Shown piece by piece: positions 16,121-24,689 of a stretch of DNA of 35,278 nucleotides. Origin of the DNA: Micromonospora sp. MW-13 (GTDB lineage: Bacteria > Actinomycetota > Actinomycetes > Mycobacteriales > Micromonosporaceae); NCBI RefSeq assembly GCF_003434305.1, contig NZ_QKKX01000037.1:1-35278 (forward strand). The letters are read 5' to 3'. Position 1 is the first letter of the stretch; each line of letters starts with the position of its first letter. The translations under genes and the position numbers were made by a program. The notes below the pieces were generated by a model that was given only the letters and a program-made list of their open reading frames with translations, made no database searches and had not been told where the DNA came from.

Positions 16121-17824
16121 ATGCCTGATCATGCCCTGTCCCGACGTGGCCTTCTCCGGGCAGCAGGCCTCGCCGGTCTGACCGGCGCCGGCCTCGCCGC
16201 CCTCGGCCCCCCGGCTCACGCCCGGCCGAAGACCCCACGGCTCGGCGGTATCGCCCTTGTCCCCCTCGACGACCGGCCCTACACCTGGTACGCCCCGCAA
16301 CAGATCGCCACCGGCGCCGGCTACGATACCCTGTTGCCGCCACGGAAGACCCTGGGTCGGCACTTCACCCCCGGCGACGGTCGCGCCGTCGGCCGGTGGC
16401 TCACCTCGTCCACCTCGTCGGCGGACGCGCTGGTCGTCGCCCTACCGATGCTCGCCTACGGTGGACTGCTCAACTCCCGCAACAGCTCCGTACCAGAGGC
16501 CGAGGTATTCGCCCGGCTGGCGGCGGTACGGACCGTCCGACGGCGCCGCCCGCACCGGCGGCTCTACGCCTTCGACACCATCATGCGGCTCACCCCCGAA
16601 GGGCCGTGGCGCAACGAACTGCGGGTCTGGGCGACGGTGAAGGACGAGGTCGACAACCTCGGAATGGTGGAGAAGCGCCCTCACCTCGACGAGCTGGAGT
16701 CCCAGATCCCGGCCGACGTGCGAAGCGACTATCTGTCCACCCGGGCCAGGAATCACCGGGTCAACCTGACGATGATCGAATGGGCTGCCGAAGGGATCTT
16801 CGACTTCCTCGTGGTGGGCCAGGACGACGCCACCGGCAACGGCCTGCACCGACCGGAGTCCCAGGCACTCGCCGCCCGCATCGCCGAACTGGGCGTCGGT
16901 GACCGGGTGGTGATCTACCCGGGTGCCGACGTGGTGGCCGCCCTGCTCATCGCCAAGATCGCCATCAGCGACGCCGGCGTGCGTCCCAAGGTGAGCATCG
17001 AATACTCCCGGGTGCCGGGTGATGCCTGGACCGCGCCCTTTCAGAACATCCCGTACGCCCAGCTCGTCCGGGGCTACGTCGACATCCTCGGCGGGACGGT
17101 CGTGGACCAGCCGGAGCAGTCCGACCTGGTCCTGATGGCCAACACAGGTGGCAGTTCCGCGTCGGTGGCGCCGTTCGCCGACCGTCTGGTGGCCCACGTC
17201 CGGGCCGGCCGCCCCGTGGCCCTTGGCGACGACGCGATCGCCGGACACTCCGACCGGCGACTACTGTCCCTGCTCAACGGCCGAATCCGGTACGTCGAGC
17301 TGGCTGGCTACTCCGGCTGGAACGTCGGGATCAGCCTTGCCCAGGCGATGTCCCGCTGGGCGCTGCGGCAACGATCGGTGTGTGGTGACCTGCCACCCGG
17401 CGCGCGGGCCACCGCCGGCGAGCCGGTGCTGGCCGCACGGCGGGCACTCCTGCACGACGCGGCCCGAGCCAGCATCGAACTGTCCGTCTCGGAACTGGTG
17501 CAGACCGACTCGTACCGCAACAACGTCCGCACCGCCACCACCGCCTACGCGTCCTCGCTGGGCGAGCCGGACCCGCAGATCATCAAGACCTACTTCTCCC
17601 AGATCAACGCGTACGCGGTCGACAACACCACCCCGTACGCGGAGAAGCTGTTCACCGACGAGTTCGCCGGGGCCACGCTCGCCCTCGGCAGCGATGGACG
17701 ATCGCCGGTGACGGCCCGCGTGGACCGACTCGACGCCTGGCACATCTACCTACCCTGGGACCGCACCGGCGAGATAGCCGCCGAGCCCCGGATCGTCCTG
17801 ACCTCGAATCGGGGGCACCGGTGA
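16121..17824 (+). CDS. DUF4127 family protein with Tat signal
   Basis: 567 aa, ATG 16121 with AAGGAG 6 nt upstream. The N terminus has a twin-arginine signal (LSRRGLLRAAGLAGLTGAG) ending near PAHARP, so it is exported folded. The mature protein is one DUF4127 domain. Acidic or aromatic motifs shared with the paralogue at 19467 are VPLDDRPYT (D50, D51), MLAYGGLLNSR, LYAFDTIMRLT, GQDDAT (233-238), IYPGAD, YSRVPGDAW, LGDDAIAG (368-375) and YSGWN (397-401). The paired conserved Asp residues suggest a hydrolase or a metal site; the family has no function that I know of. First gene of a three-gene operon; its stop overlaps the next start (GTGA). Confidence 0.88.
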   Translation: MPDHALSRRGLLRAAGLAGLTGAGLAALGPPAHARPKTPRLGGIALVPLDDRPYTWYAPQQIATGAGYDTLLPPRKTLGRHFTPGDGRAVGRWLTSSTSSADALVVALPMLAYGGLLNSRNSSVPEAEVFARLAAVRTVRRRRPHRRLYAFDTIMRLTPEGPWRNELRVWATVKDEVDNLGMVEKRPHLDELESQIPADVRSDYLSTRARNHRVNLTMIEWAAEGIFDFLVVGQDDATGNGLHRPESQALAARIAELGVGDRVVIYPGADVVAALLIAKIAISDAGVRPKVSIEYSRVPGDAWTAPFQNIPYAQLVRGYVDILGGTVVDQPEQSDLVLMANTGGSSASVAPFADRLVAHVRAGRPVALGDDAIAGHSDRRLLSLLNGRIRYVELAGYSGWNVGISLAQAMSRWALRQRSVCGDLPPGARATAGEPVLAARRALLHDAARASIELSVSELVQTDSYRNNVRTATTAYASSLGEPDPQIIKTYFSQINAYAVDNTTPYAEKLFTDEFAGATLALGSDGRSPVTARVDRLDAWHIYLPWDRTGEIAAEPRIVLTSNRGHR

Positions 17825-19413
17825 GGGCGCGGGCAGCGGCGTTGGTGGCCGCGCTCATCGTCGGCGTCGCGGCGCCGATCCCGGCCGCTCCGGCCGTCGC
17901 CGCCACCCCCGTCCCTCTCGTCGACAGCTACTTCGACTGGCTCCTGGCGTCGTACGACGGGGTACGCAACGGGTTGCGCCGGGACATCGAACACATCTAC
18001 GGCAACCAGTTCACGGTAGCCGGCCGGCCCTGCTCCCCGGCGAGTCCGTGCACCGTCGGCGGACCGCGGCAGAGCACCGCCGCCTGCACCAGCCTCCAGT
18101 TCATCTCGGTCTACCTCGACCAGCGGGCCGCGTACGAGCAGCGGTCGCTGTCGAGCGTGGAGACCGGAATCATCGACGAGTTCGCCAACGCGGTGCTCGC
18201 CCACCGGCTGACCAAGAACCCGAACGCACCGAAGATCTTCGACGATGCGGTGGCCGGCACCACGGACGGCCAGATCCGCTACTTCACCTCGTTCGGCAAC
18301 GCGGCGTGCGGAGAGGCTCTGCTGGCCGCCCACCAGGCGACCGGCACCCCCGGATACCTCGACGCGGCCACCGGCATCGGCGAGTTCCTGCTCCGTATGC
18401 AGGACCCGCGCGCCTACTACCTGTCCTACGGCATCCATCCGTTCGTCGACGGACTCGGCCAGCCCACCACCCCGCCGGGCGGCTACGTGGACCAGATCTC
18501 CAGTTGGAGCAACCTCTACTCGACGATCTCCATCTGGAATCTCACGGCGATCGCGTTCTTGCAGCGGTTGGAGACAGCCGTAGCGCCGTCGGACAACAGG
18601 TACGGCCTGTCGGCCGCCACCGCCCGGCAGTTCCTCAGCACGGGCCTCCAAGCCGGCGCGGACTGGTACACCTTCGACTTCGACTCCCCCACCACCAGCC
18701 AGAACCGGGTGGTCGCGCAGAGCGCGTACAGCGCGGACTGCCGTGACAACCAGTGGCACCGCAAGGGATCCTGCACCTACACCAACGGCCAGATCGCCGG
18801 CGGAACCCTGGGCACCGACATGATCGAGTACGGACTGGCCGGACTCTACGACCACGAACGCCAGCTCAACGGCGCCAGTTCCGCGGCCGCCGCCGTAGCG
18901 ACCCTCTACACCACCTACACCAGCCTCCCGGGCTGGCACACCGCCTCGGCCAGCGACCCGCTCGACTGTGTCGACGACACCGCGTCCGGAGCCGTGGACC
19001 CGTACTACCCACCGGACAACCAGGGGGCGACGCCGTCGGGTGACGCGTGGGACTACGACCCGCACCTGTCCTTCGGTGGCTTCTTCCGCCTCACCTCGCC
19101 CAATGTGAACGCCGAGGCGAAGTACTACGACATCGTCGGCTTCGGCGTCCTCGCCGAGCTGCGCAAGGAACTGGTACCGGCCAAGTTCACGGCGGGTTAC
19201 CAACGGTTGCAGCAGGCGGACCGGCAGGACGCGCTCTACGCCCTGCTCGACCGCTCACTGGTCGCGATGTTCCTACCCACCCGGGACACCAACGACCTCG
19301 ACGGTGACACCGACACCACCGAATACCTGTGCAAGGGCACCCGGGGCACTCTCCCGATCGCCCACAACGGGCTCGGCATCCTCAAGGCGGTCGGCTACGC
19401 CGGCACCCGGTGA
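17821..19413 (+). CDS. Secreted protein of unknown function between two DUF4127 genes
   Basis: 530 aa from GTG 17821, overlapping the DUF4127 stop by 4 nt (translational coupling). A Sec signal peptide (about 1-28, ending AVAATP) is clear. The rest is mostly helical with repeated hairpins such as GNAACGEALLAAHQATGTPG followed by YLDAATGIGEFLLRMQDP, SSWSNLYSTISIWNLTAIAF and DMIEYGLAGLYDHERQ. This is the look of an alpha/alpha toroid, as in many glycoside hydrolases and lyases, and several Cys residues could form disulfides. I do not recognise the family. Its place between two exported DUF4127 proteins and under a LacI-type regulator suggests that it works with them on an extracellular glycan; this is inference. 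Confidence 0.7.
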   Translation: MRARAAALVAALIVGVAAPIPAAPAVAATPVPLVDSYFDWLLASYDGVRNGLRRDIEHIYGNQFTVAGRPCSPASPCTVGGPRQSTAACTSLQFISVYLDQRAAYEQRSLSSVETGIIDEFANAVLAHRLTKNPNAPKIFDDAVAGTTDGQIRYFTSFGNAACGEALLAAHQATGTPGYLDAATGIGEFLLRMQDPRAYYLSYGIHPFVDGLGQPTTPPGGYVDQISSWSNLYSTISIWNLTAIAFLQRLETAVAPSDNRYGLSAATARQFLSTGLQAGADWYTFDFDSPTTSQNRVVAQSAYSADCRDNQWHRKGSCTYTNGQIAGGTLGTDMIEYGLAGLYDHERQLNGASSAAAAVATLYTTYTSLPGWHTASASDPLDCVDDTASGAVDPYYPPDNQGATPSGDAWDYDPHLSFGGFFRLTSPNVNAEAKYYDIVGFGVLAELRKELVPAKFTAGYQRLQQADRQDALYALLDRSLVAMFLPTRDTNDLDGDTDTTEYLCKGTRGTLPIAHNGLGILKAVGYAGTR

Positions 19414-19466
19414 CCCTCCCACCGACCGGCGACCTCCATCCCCCAGCACCGAACGAGAGAGAACCG

Positions 19467-21929
19467 ATGCGTCGCATCAGACGACTCATACCCCGCACCC
19501 TCAGCATCGTCACCACCACCGCCGTCACCCTCACCCTCGCGGTCGCCCTACCGGGCGCTCCGGCCGCAGCCGCCCGGCCGCCGACCAACCTGGGCCAGCT
19601 CGCCGTCGTACCGCTGGACGACCGGCCGTTCACCGCGTACACGCCGGTCGCGGTCGCCGAGGCCGGCGGGCACCAGGCGCTGACACCACCGAAGAACCTG
19701 CTCGGCGAGTACTTCACCTATGGTCAGGCCGACGCGGTCGGCGCCTGGTGGCGGAAGTCCGCCGCCGGCGCGGTCGGCTCGGTCGTCGCGGCCCCGATGC
19801 TCGCCTACGGCGGCCTGGTCGCCTCCCGGTCCTGCGAAACCAGCCTGGCCGACGCGCGGGGGCGGCTCACCGTGCTGGACGAGGTGAAGCGGAAGAACCC
19901 CGACAAGCCCCTCTACGCGTTCGACGTGATCATGCGCCTCACCATCGAGCCGACCAGCAGCTATCCCGGCATGTACTCCGGTCCCATCCGGCGCTGGGCG
20001 ATTCTGATGGACCAGGTGGAGAACCTCGGACAGGAGGAGCACCGGGCCGAGTACGAGCAGGTCGCCAACGAGATCCCCGAGGAGGTCAAGGCGGACTTCC
20101 GCTGTGCCCGGGCTCGGAACCACCAGATCAACCGAGACATGATCGAACGGGTCGCGAACGGCACCGTCGACTACCTGATCCTCGGCCAGGACGACGCCAC
20201 CGAGTACGGCCCGCACCGCCTGGAGAAGGCCGGCCTGGCCGCGCTCACGGCGAAACTCGGGGTCCAGGACCGGGTCAAGATCTACCCGGGCGCGGACATC
20301 CTCGGCGCGCTGCTGGTGGCCAAGCACATCACCAAACGGCTCGGCGAATCCCCGACGGTCGACGTCGAGTGGTCCCGGACCCCCGGCGACCAGTGGGTCG
20401 CGCCCTATCAGGACGTCCCCTACGCCACCCTGGTCGACGAATACGTGCGTACCCTCGGTGCCCGCCCCTCTGACCGGCCCGACGCCGACATCCTGTTGAT
20501 GGCGAACACGGCCGGGGGCGGAGACCTGGAACCCTTCGCCGACCGCATCCACGACGCGGTGGCCCGGGGCCGACTCGTCGCAGTCGGCGACGACGCGGTG
20601 GCCGGGAAGGTGGACAGCGAGCTGCGTTCACTGCTCGCCCCCCGAATCCGGTTCGGGGAACTGGCCGGTTGGTCCGGCTGGAACATCGGTCTGTCGATCT
20701 CCCAGTCGGTGGTCCGCGCGGCGCTGTTGCAGGCGAGCCGGACCGGACGACTGCCGGGCTTCCCGGGCAAGTCGAAGGGGCTTCCCTTCCAGAACGCACG
20801 CCAGGCCATCCTGCTGGGCGCCGCCACCGCACACGTCGAGTTGACGTTGCAGGAGCTGGCCCACACCGATGTCTACCGAAACCAGGTGCTCAGCCAGGTC
20901 CAGGCGTACGCCCGGGACAACGGCGACGATCCGCAGCACATGACGAAGGTGTTCGAGGGCGCCAACCAGATCGCGGTGGAGCGGACCAGGCTGCTGGCCG
21001 ATCAGCTCTTCGCCGACGAGTTCGCCGGCACCCCGATCCGAGCCGGCGACGACGGCCGGTACGAGGTGAGCGCCGTCGTGCACCGGCTGAATTCCTGGGA
21101 GATGACGCTGGCCTGGTCGCGCTACCAGGAGCTGGAGGCCTTCCCCACACTCGCCCTGAGCACCGCCCCCACCGACCGCGGCGCGCTGCTCACCGTCTCG
21201 GCCCTGCCCGTGCGAACCACGGTTCGGCCGGACTCGGACGTGGACACCCGGATCACCGCGGTGCTCCGTAACGACGTCGACGTTCCGGTGACGGCAAAGC
21301 TCGGCGCCGTCGTCCCGCAGGGGTGGGCCAGCCCGGCCCCGGTCGAGGTACGGCTCGCCCCGTTCGCGGTGGTGGAGGTTCCGTTGACCGTGGGAGTCCG
21401 ACAGCTCGCGGCCGAGCAGAGCGCCACCGTCACGGTCGACGCCCCACACGGCGTGCTGCCAAGCGGGTTCCGCCCGTTCACCGCGAGCGCCACCACGACC
21501 GTCAGCGCGGTGTGGCGCAACGTGGCGCTGGCGTCCGAAGGTGCCACGGCCACCGCGTCGGGCTGGTGGCAGAAGTACGTGCCAGCACACGTGATCGACG
21601 GCAACCGAGCCAGCGCCGGTAGTCGCTGGATCACCGATCCGGCCGGCAGCCACTGGCTCCAGGTGGGGTTCGCCGACCCGGAGCTGATCGACACCGTGCA
21701 GCTCCACCAGTACGGCGGGTACGAGCTGACCGCGTACCGGATCTCGGGCCTCGTCGACGGTGTCTGGCAGGTGCTCAGCGAGATCACCGGAAACACGACC
21801 CAGGTCACCACGCACACGTTCACGCCGGTCCGCGCAACCTCGGTCCGCCTCGACGTGCTCCACAGCCGGGACAGCCGGGCGCGGCTCTACGAGATCGAGG
21901 TGACCTGCCGGGCCGACTCCTGCGGCTGA
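19467..21929 (+). CDS. Secreted DUF4127 protein with C-terminal F5/8-type C (CBM32-like) domain
   Basis: 820 aa, ATG 19467 preceded by GAGAGAGA. A Sec-type signal peptide with a long hydrophobic stretch (about 1-37) is followed by a DUF4127 domain (about 43-555). It carries the same motifs as the upstream paralogue: VPLDDRPFT (D51, D52), LYAFDVIMRLT, GQDDAT (240-245), VGDDAVAG (373-380), WSGWN. Residues about 575-670 form a beta-sandwich like NEW3 domains (TRITAVLRNDVDVPVTAKL). Residues about 685-815 are a discoidin/F5-8 C domain (NVALASEGATATAS, HVIDGNRAS, HWLQVGFADPELIDTVQLHQ, DSRARLYEIEVTC). Such a domain usually binds galactose-type or related glycans, so the enzyme is presumably targeted to a polysaccharide. 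It is the last gene of the operon, 53 nt after the previous one, followed by a strong hairpin. Confidence 0.88.
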   Translation: MRRIRRLIPRTLSIVTTTAVTLTLAVALPGAPAAAARPPTNLGQLAVVPLDDRPFTAYTPVAVAEAGGHQALTPPKNLLGEYFTYGQADAVGAWWRKSAAGAVGSVVAAPMLAYGGLVASRSCETSLADARGRLTVLDEVKRKNPDKPLYAFDVIMRLTIEPTSSYPGMYSGPIRRWAILMDQVENLGQEEHRAEYEQVANEIPEEVKADFRCARARNHQINRDMIERVANGTVDYLILGQDDATEYGPHRLEKAGLAALTAKLGVQDRVKIYPGADILGALLVAKHITKRLGESPTVDVEWSRTPGDQWVAPYQDVPYATLVDEYVRTLGARPSDRPDADILLMANTAGGGDLEPFADRIHDAVARGRLVAVGDDAVAGKVDSELRSLLAPRIRFGELAGWSGWNIGLSISQSVVRAALLQASRTGRLPGFPGKSKGLPFQNARQAILLGAATAHVELTLQELAHTDVYRNQVLSQVQAYARDNGDDPQHMTKVFEGANQIAVERTRLLADQLFADEFAGTPIRAGDDGRYEVSAVVHRLNSWEMTLAWSRYQELEAFPTLALSTAPTDRGALLTVSALPVRTTVRPDSDVDTRITAVLRNDVDVPVTAKLGAVVPQGWASPAPVEVRLAPFAVVEVPLTVGVRQLAAEQSATVTVDAPHGVLPSGFRPFTASATTTVSAVWRNVALASEGATATASGWWQKYVPAHVIDGNRASAGSRWITDPAGSHWLQVGFADPELIDTVQLHQYGGYELTAYRISGLVDGVWQVLSEITGNTTQVTTHTFTPVRATSVRLDVLHSRDSRARLYEIEVTCRADSCG

Positions 21930-21970
21930 CCGTCCGCCCCACCGGGCCCACGGACCAGCGTCAACACCAC

Positions 21971-22025
21971 CGCCCGCAGGTCCGGTTACCGGATGTTTCT
22001 CCACCGGTAACCGGACCTGCGGGCG
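21971..22025 (+). terminator. 22-bp perfect hairpin after the DUF4127 operon
   Basis: Perfect 22-bp arms, 21971-21992 (cgcccgcaggtccggtta...) and 22004-22025, with an 11-nt loop atgtttctcca. It lies 42 nt past the operon stop and 130 nt before the next gene. No U-tract follows, which is common for actinobacterial terminators. Confidence 0.75.
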
Positions 22026-22154
22026 GCCTGCGGGGTCCGCCGCACTCCGGGTGCGGGTAGGTCGCGGCTGGCACCAGGTGTCGTCGGGGCGGCCCGTTTC
22101 GCGCCGGCCCCGGCGGGTACGCGCGCCCCGGACGAAGGAGAGGGGTGCCCAGAG

Positions 22155-22607
22155 ATGGCCGGCATCATGCTGCGCAGCACCGCGTTCAACGATCATGACC
22201 AGTTGCCCGGACGCTTCGCCCGTGACGACGCGAACGTCTCGCCGCCGTTGCAGTGGGCCGACGTGCCCGACTCGGCGCAGGAGCTGGTGCTGCTCGTCGA
22301 GGACCCCGATGCGGGCCGGGAGCCGTTCGTGCACTGGCTGGTCACGGGGATCACGCCGGAGAGCGACGGGGTGGCCGAGGGGGCGGTGCCCGACGGAGGG
22401 CGGGAGTGGCCGAACGGGTTCGGCGCGGCCGGCTGGGGTGGCCCGCGCCCGCCGCAGGGCGAGGATGCGCACCGCTACTTCTTCCGCCTGTACGCGCTGG
22501 ACCGGCCGCTGGAGCTGCCCGCCGAGCCGTCCGCCGGGGACGTGCACCGGGCGTTGGCCGGCCGCGAGCTGGCCAGCGGCACCACGGTCGGCACCTACCG
22601 CCGCTGA
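22155..22607 (+). CDS. YbhB/YbcL-type PEBP-like protein
   Basis: 150 aa, ATG 22155 with GGAGAGGGG upstream. It has the bacterial phosphatidylethanolamine-binding protein pattern: LRSTAFNDHDQLPGRFARDD, NVSPPLQWADVP, LVLLVEDPDAG, HWLVTGI, the glycine-rich NGFGAAGWGGPRPP and HRYFFRLYALD. No signal peptide is present, so it is cytoplasmic. The ligand-binding fold is well known, but the role of bacterial members is unclear. It stands alone between the DUF4127 terminator and a convergent phosphatase gene. Confidence 0.94.
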   Translation: MAGIMLRSTAFNDHDQLPGRFARDDANVSPPLQWADVPDSAQELVLLVEDPDAGREPFVHWLVTGITPESDGVAEGAVPDGGREWPNGFGAAGWGGPRPPQGEDAHRYFFRLYALDRPLELPAEPSAGDVHRALAGRELASGTTVGTYRR

Positions 22608-22636
22608 CCGGGCAGCCCTCCGGCCGCCGCGCCGGG

Positions 22637-23515
22637 TCAGCCCTTGATGCGGGGGACGAGCCGGTGCACGACGGCGAGCACCAGCGCCGCGACGATGGCC
22701 ATGCTGCCGGCGATGCCGGCGGCGCTGCCCGCGTAGCCGACGAACAGCGACCGGCGGCCCATCTGGTCGGGGTCCAGCCGGGGCAGGTCGACCAGCCAGG
22801 ACAGGGCCAGCCCCGAGCTGACCACGGCCAGGGCGCCGGCCAGGCCGAGCACCACGGCGGCGACGCGGTGGGCGTCGGCCGGCTCCACCTGGGCCTGTTC
22901 CCGCTGGGTGACCAGCAGTAGCAGCCCGGCCAGCGCCGCCCAGACCCCGACCACCAGGAACGCCGCCACGGCGTCGCTCGGGCGGTGCCAGCCGGCGGAG
23001 AGGGTGGCCACCCCGGCGACGGCCGCGTACCCGGCGCCGACGAACGCGCCGAGTACCCGCACGGTGCGCGGGAGCACCAGGATCAGCGCCAGGGCCACCG
23101 ACGCCGCCACGGCGGTGTGCCCGCTGGGCAGGCTGTTGCCGGCGACGGCCCGTTCCGGGTCGATGCCGTACTCGGGCCGGTCCAGGACGTACTTGAGCAG
23201 TTGGGTGGTCGCGTTGGCCCCGGCGATCAGCAGGGTGGCCGTGATGGCCAGCGCGACCCGACGCCGGATCAGCGCGATGAAGCCGATCACCGCCGTGGCC
23301 ACCAGCAGCGACAGCGCCGACATGGTGTTGAGGACGCGGTTGACCGGCTCGGCGATGCGGTCCTGGCCGATCCGGTTGCCGGTCAGCGCCACCGTGTCGA
23401 CCCACTGGCCGAGTTCGGTGTGCAGGGCGGCGCGCCACACCACGACGAACGCGACCGCCTGGGCGAGGGCCAGTACGACCAACCAGACCGCCGTCCAACC
23501 CCTCGCCGCGCGCAC
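22637..23515 (-). CDS. PAP2-family membrane phosphatase
   Basis: 292 aa from GTG 23515. The three PAP2 phosphatase motifs are present: KYVLDRPEY, PSGHT and SAGWHRPSDAV. Several TM helices surround them, and about four more follow at the C terminus, so the active site should face outward. Likely substrates are lipid phosphates or pyrophosphates such as undecaprenyl pyrophosphate or phosphatidate. The start was chosen because TACGGT (23527-23522) lies exactly 6 nt upstream with no Shine-Dalgarno, matching a leaderless transcript; GTG 23521 is the alternative. The gene is divergent from the DUF3159 gene. Confidence 0.9.
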   Translation of the reverse strand: MRAARGWTAVWLVVLALAQAVAFVVVWRAALHTELGQWVDTVALTGNRIGQDRIAEPVNRVLNTMSALSLLVATAVIGFIALIRRRVALAITATLLIAGANATTQLLKYVLDRPEYGIDPERAVAGNSLPSGHTAVAASVALALILVLPRTVRVLGAFVGAGYAAVAGVATLSAGWHRPSDAVAAFLVVGVWAALAGLLLLVTQREQAQVEPADAHRVAAVVLGLAGALAVVSSGLALSWLVDLPRLDPDQMGRRSLFVGYAGSAAGIAGSMAIVAALVLAVVHRLVPRIKG

Positions 23516-23521
23516 CCGCAC

Positions 23522-23527
23522 ACCGTA
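23522..23527 (-). promoter_or_regulatory. -10 element for a leaderless PAP2 transcript
   Basis: TACGGT on the minus strand ends 6 nt before GTG 23515. No ribosome binding site and no clear -35 are seen. Confidence 0.4.
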
Positions 23528-23606
23528 GCGGCCCGTCCGGGCACGCCTCCTGGTGGCCCGCCGACACCCTGACGTTAGTTTGGAGCGGACCGACAGGAGG
23601 TGGCCG

Positions 23607-24362
23607 GTGACCGCCATGCCCGGGCCCGACGGGCCGTCCACCCGTGAGCCGCACCCGGCCGATCGACCGGAGTCGCTCGCGGACCTGCTCGGCGGCCGGC
23701 GGGGCGCGGTCGACGCCACGCTGCCGCCGGTGGCGTTCGCGGTCGGTTGGCTGGCCACCGGTCACTCGCTGGTCGGCGGGGTGGCCGCCGCGGTGCTGGC
23801 CGGGACGGCCGTGGCCGGCTGGCGGCTGCGCCGGGGGGACCGGCCGGGCTCGGTGCTGGTCGGCCTGCTCGCGGTCTGCGTGGCCGCGCTGATCGCGTTG
23901 CGCACCGGGCGGGCCACCGACTTCTTCCTGATCCAACTGCTGTCCAACGCGGCCAGCGCGCTGGCCTGGGTCGTCAGCATCGCGGTCCGCTGGCCGCTGC
24001 TGGGCGTCGTGGTGGGGGTGGCGCTGCGCCAGCGGGGGCGGTGGCGGCGCGACCCGGCGCTGCTGCGGGCGTACTCGCGGGGCAGTTGGGTGTGGGCGGC
24101 CACGTACGTGCTGCGGCTGGCGGTCTTCGTGCCGCTCTACCTCGGCGGTCAGGTGCTGGCGCTGGTGGTGGCGCGGGTCGCGCTGACCTGGCCGCTGGTG
24201 GCGACGGCGCTGGCGGTGAGCTGGCTGGTGATCCGCCGGTCGCTGCCGGCCGGGCACCCGGGGCTGCGGCACCCGGTCACCGTGCCCGGGCCGGCGGTGC
24301 GGGCCGGTGCGGACGACGTCAGCGGCGCGGGCCGAGCGGGCGGAGTCGGGACGGGTGCCTGA
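23607..24362 (+). CDS. DUF3159 integral membrane protein
   Basis: 251 aa, GTG 23607 with AGGAGG 6 nt upstream; ATG 23616 is too close to be preferred. About six TM segments lie between residues 35 and 215. The pattern typical of DUF3159 is visible: LADLLGGRRGAVDATLPPVAF near the N terminus, TGRATDFFLIQLLSNAA in the middle, and RAYSRGSWVWAATYVLRLAV further on. The function of the family is unknown. The gene converges on the GH48 cellulase gene, with a hairpin between them. Confidence 0.9.
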   Translation: MTAMPGPDGPSTREPHPADRPESLADLLGGRRGAVDATLPPVAFAVGWLATGHSLVGGVAAAVLAGTAVAGWRLRRGDRPGSVLVGLLAVCVAALIALRTGRATDFFLIQLLSNAASALAWVVSIAVRWPLLGVVVGVALRQRGRWRRDPALLRAYSRGSWVWAATYVLRLAVFVPLYLGGQVLALVVARVALTWPLVATALAVSWLVIRRSLPAGHPGLRHPVTVPGPAVRAGADDVSGAGRAGGVGTGA

Positions 24363-24408
24363 GCAGCGGGCGCGGCTGGCGGGCGCGGGCCGGGGCCAGG
24401 ACGTAAAG

Positions 24409-24440
24409 GGAGAGGCCGCCACGGGGGGAGCGGCCTCTCC
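24409..24440. terminator. Bidirectional hairpin between DUF3159 and GH48 genes
   Basis: 11-bp perfect stem ggagaggccgc (24409-24419) / gcggcctctcc (24430-24440), loop 10 nt. On the minus strand it is followed by ctttacgtcc, a short pyrimidine/T run, so it suits the end of the GH48 transcript as well as that of DUF3159. Confidence 0.7.
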
Positions 24441-24689
24441 GGTGACGTACGTTACTCCGTCCACGACCGTCGCGTGATCCCTCGACGACCACTTTTTCCG
24501 GTGCTTTTTCGCGGCAACTTCGGTTTCGGGCGGTGGGACGGGCCGGCCGGTCCGCTGCGTCGACCGGACAGCCGGCCCGTCCCGGCCTGACCGTGGGAGT
24601 CAGGCCGCCGGCCGACCGGGCTCATAGTTCCCCCTGGCCGGGCCGGACTCCGGGCGGGCGGGCCGCGCCGCCCACCCGGAGGATCCGGG
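24441..24689. other. Intergenic stretch downstream of the GH48 gene
   Basis: No coding sequence is supported. It holds a small palindrome acgtacgt (about 24445-24452) and a local T-rich patch with two ctttttc copies (24491-24512), otherwise GC-rich sequence. Together with the hairpin just before it, it forms the 327-nt gap between the convergent DUF3159 and GH48 genes. Confidence 0.5.

Noticed and set aside
20628..24464. 1278-codon minus-strand frame
   Set aside because: It crosses several well-supported genes on both strands and has no recognisable domain over its length, apart from shadow sequence.
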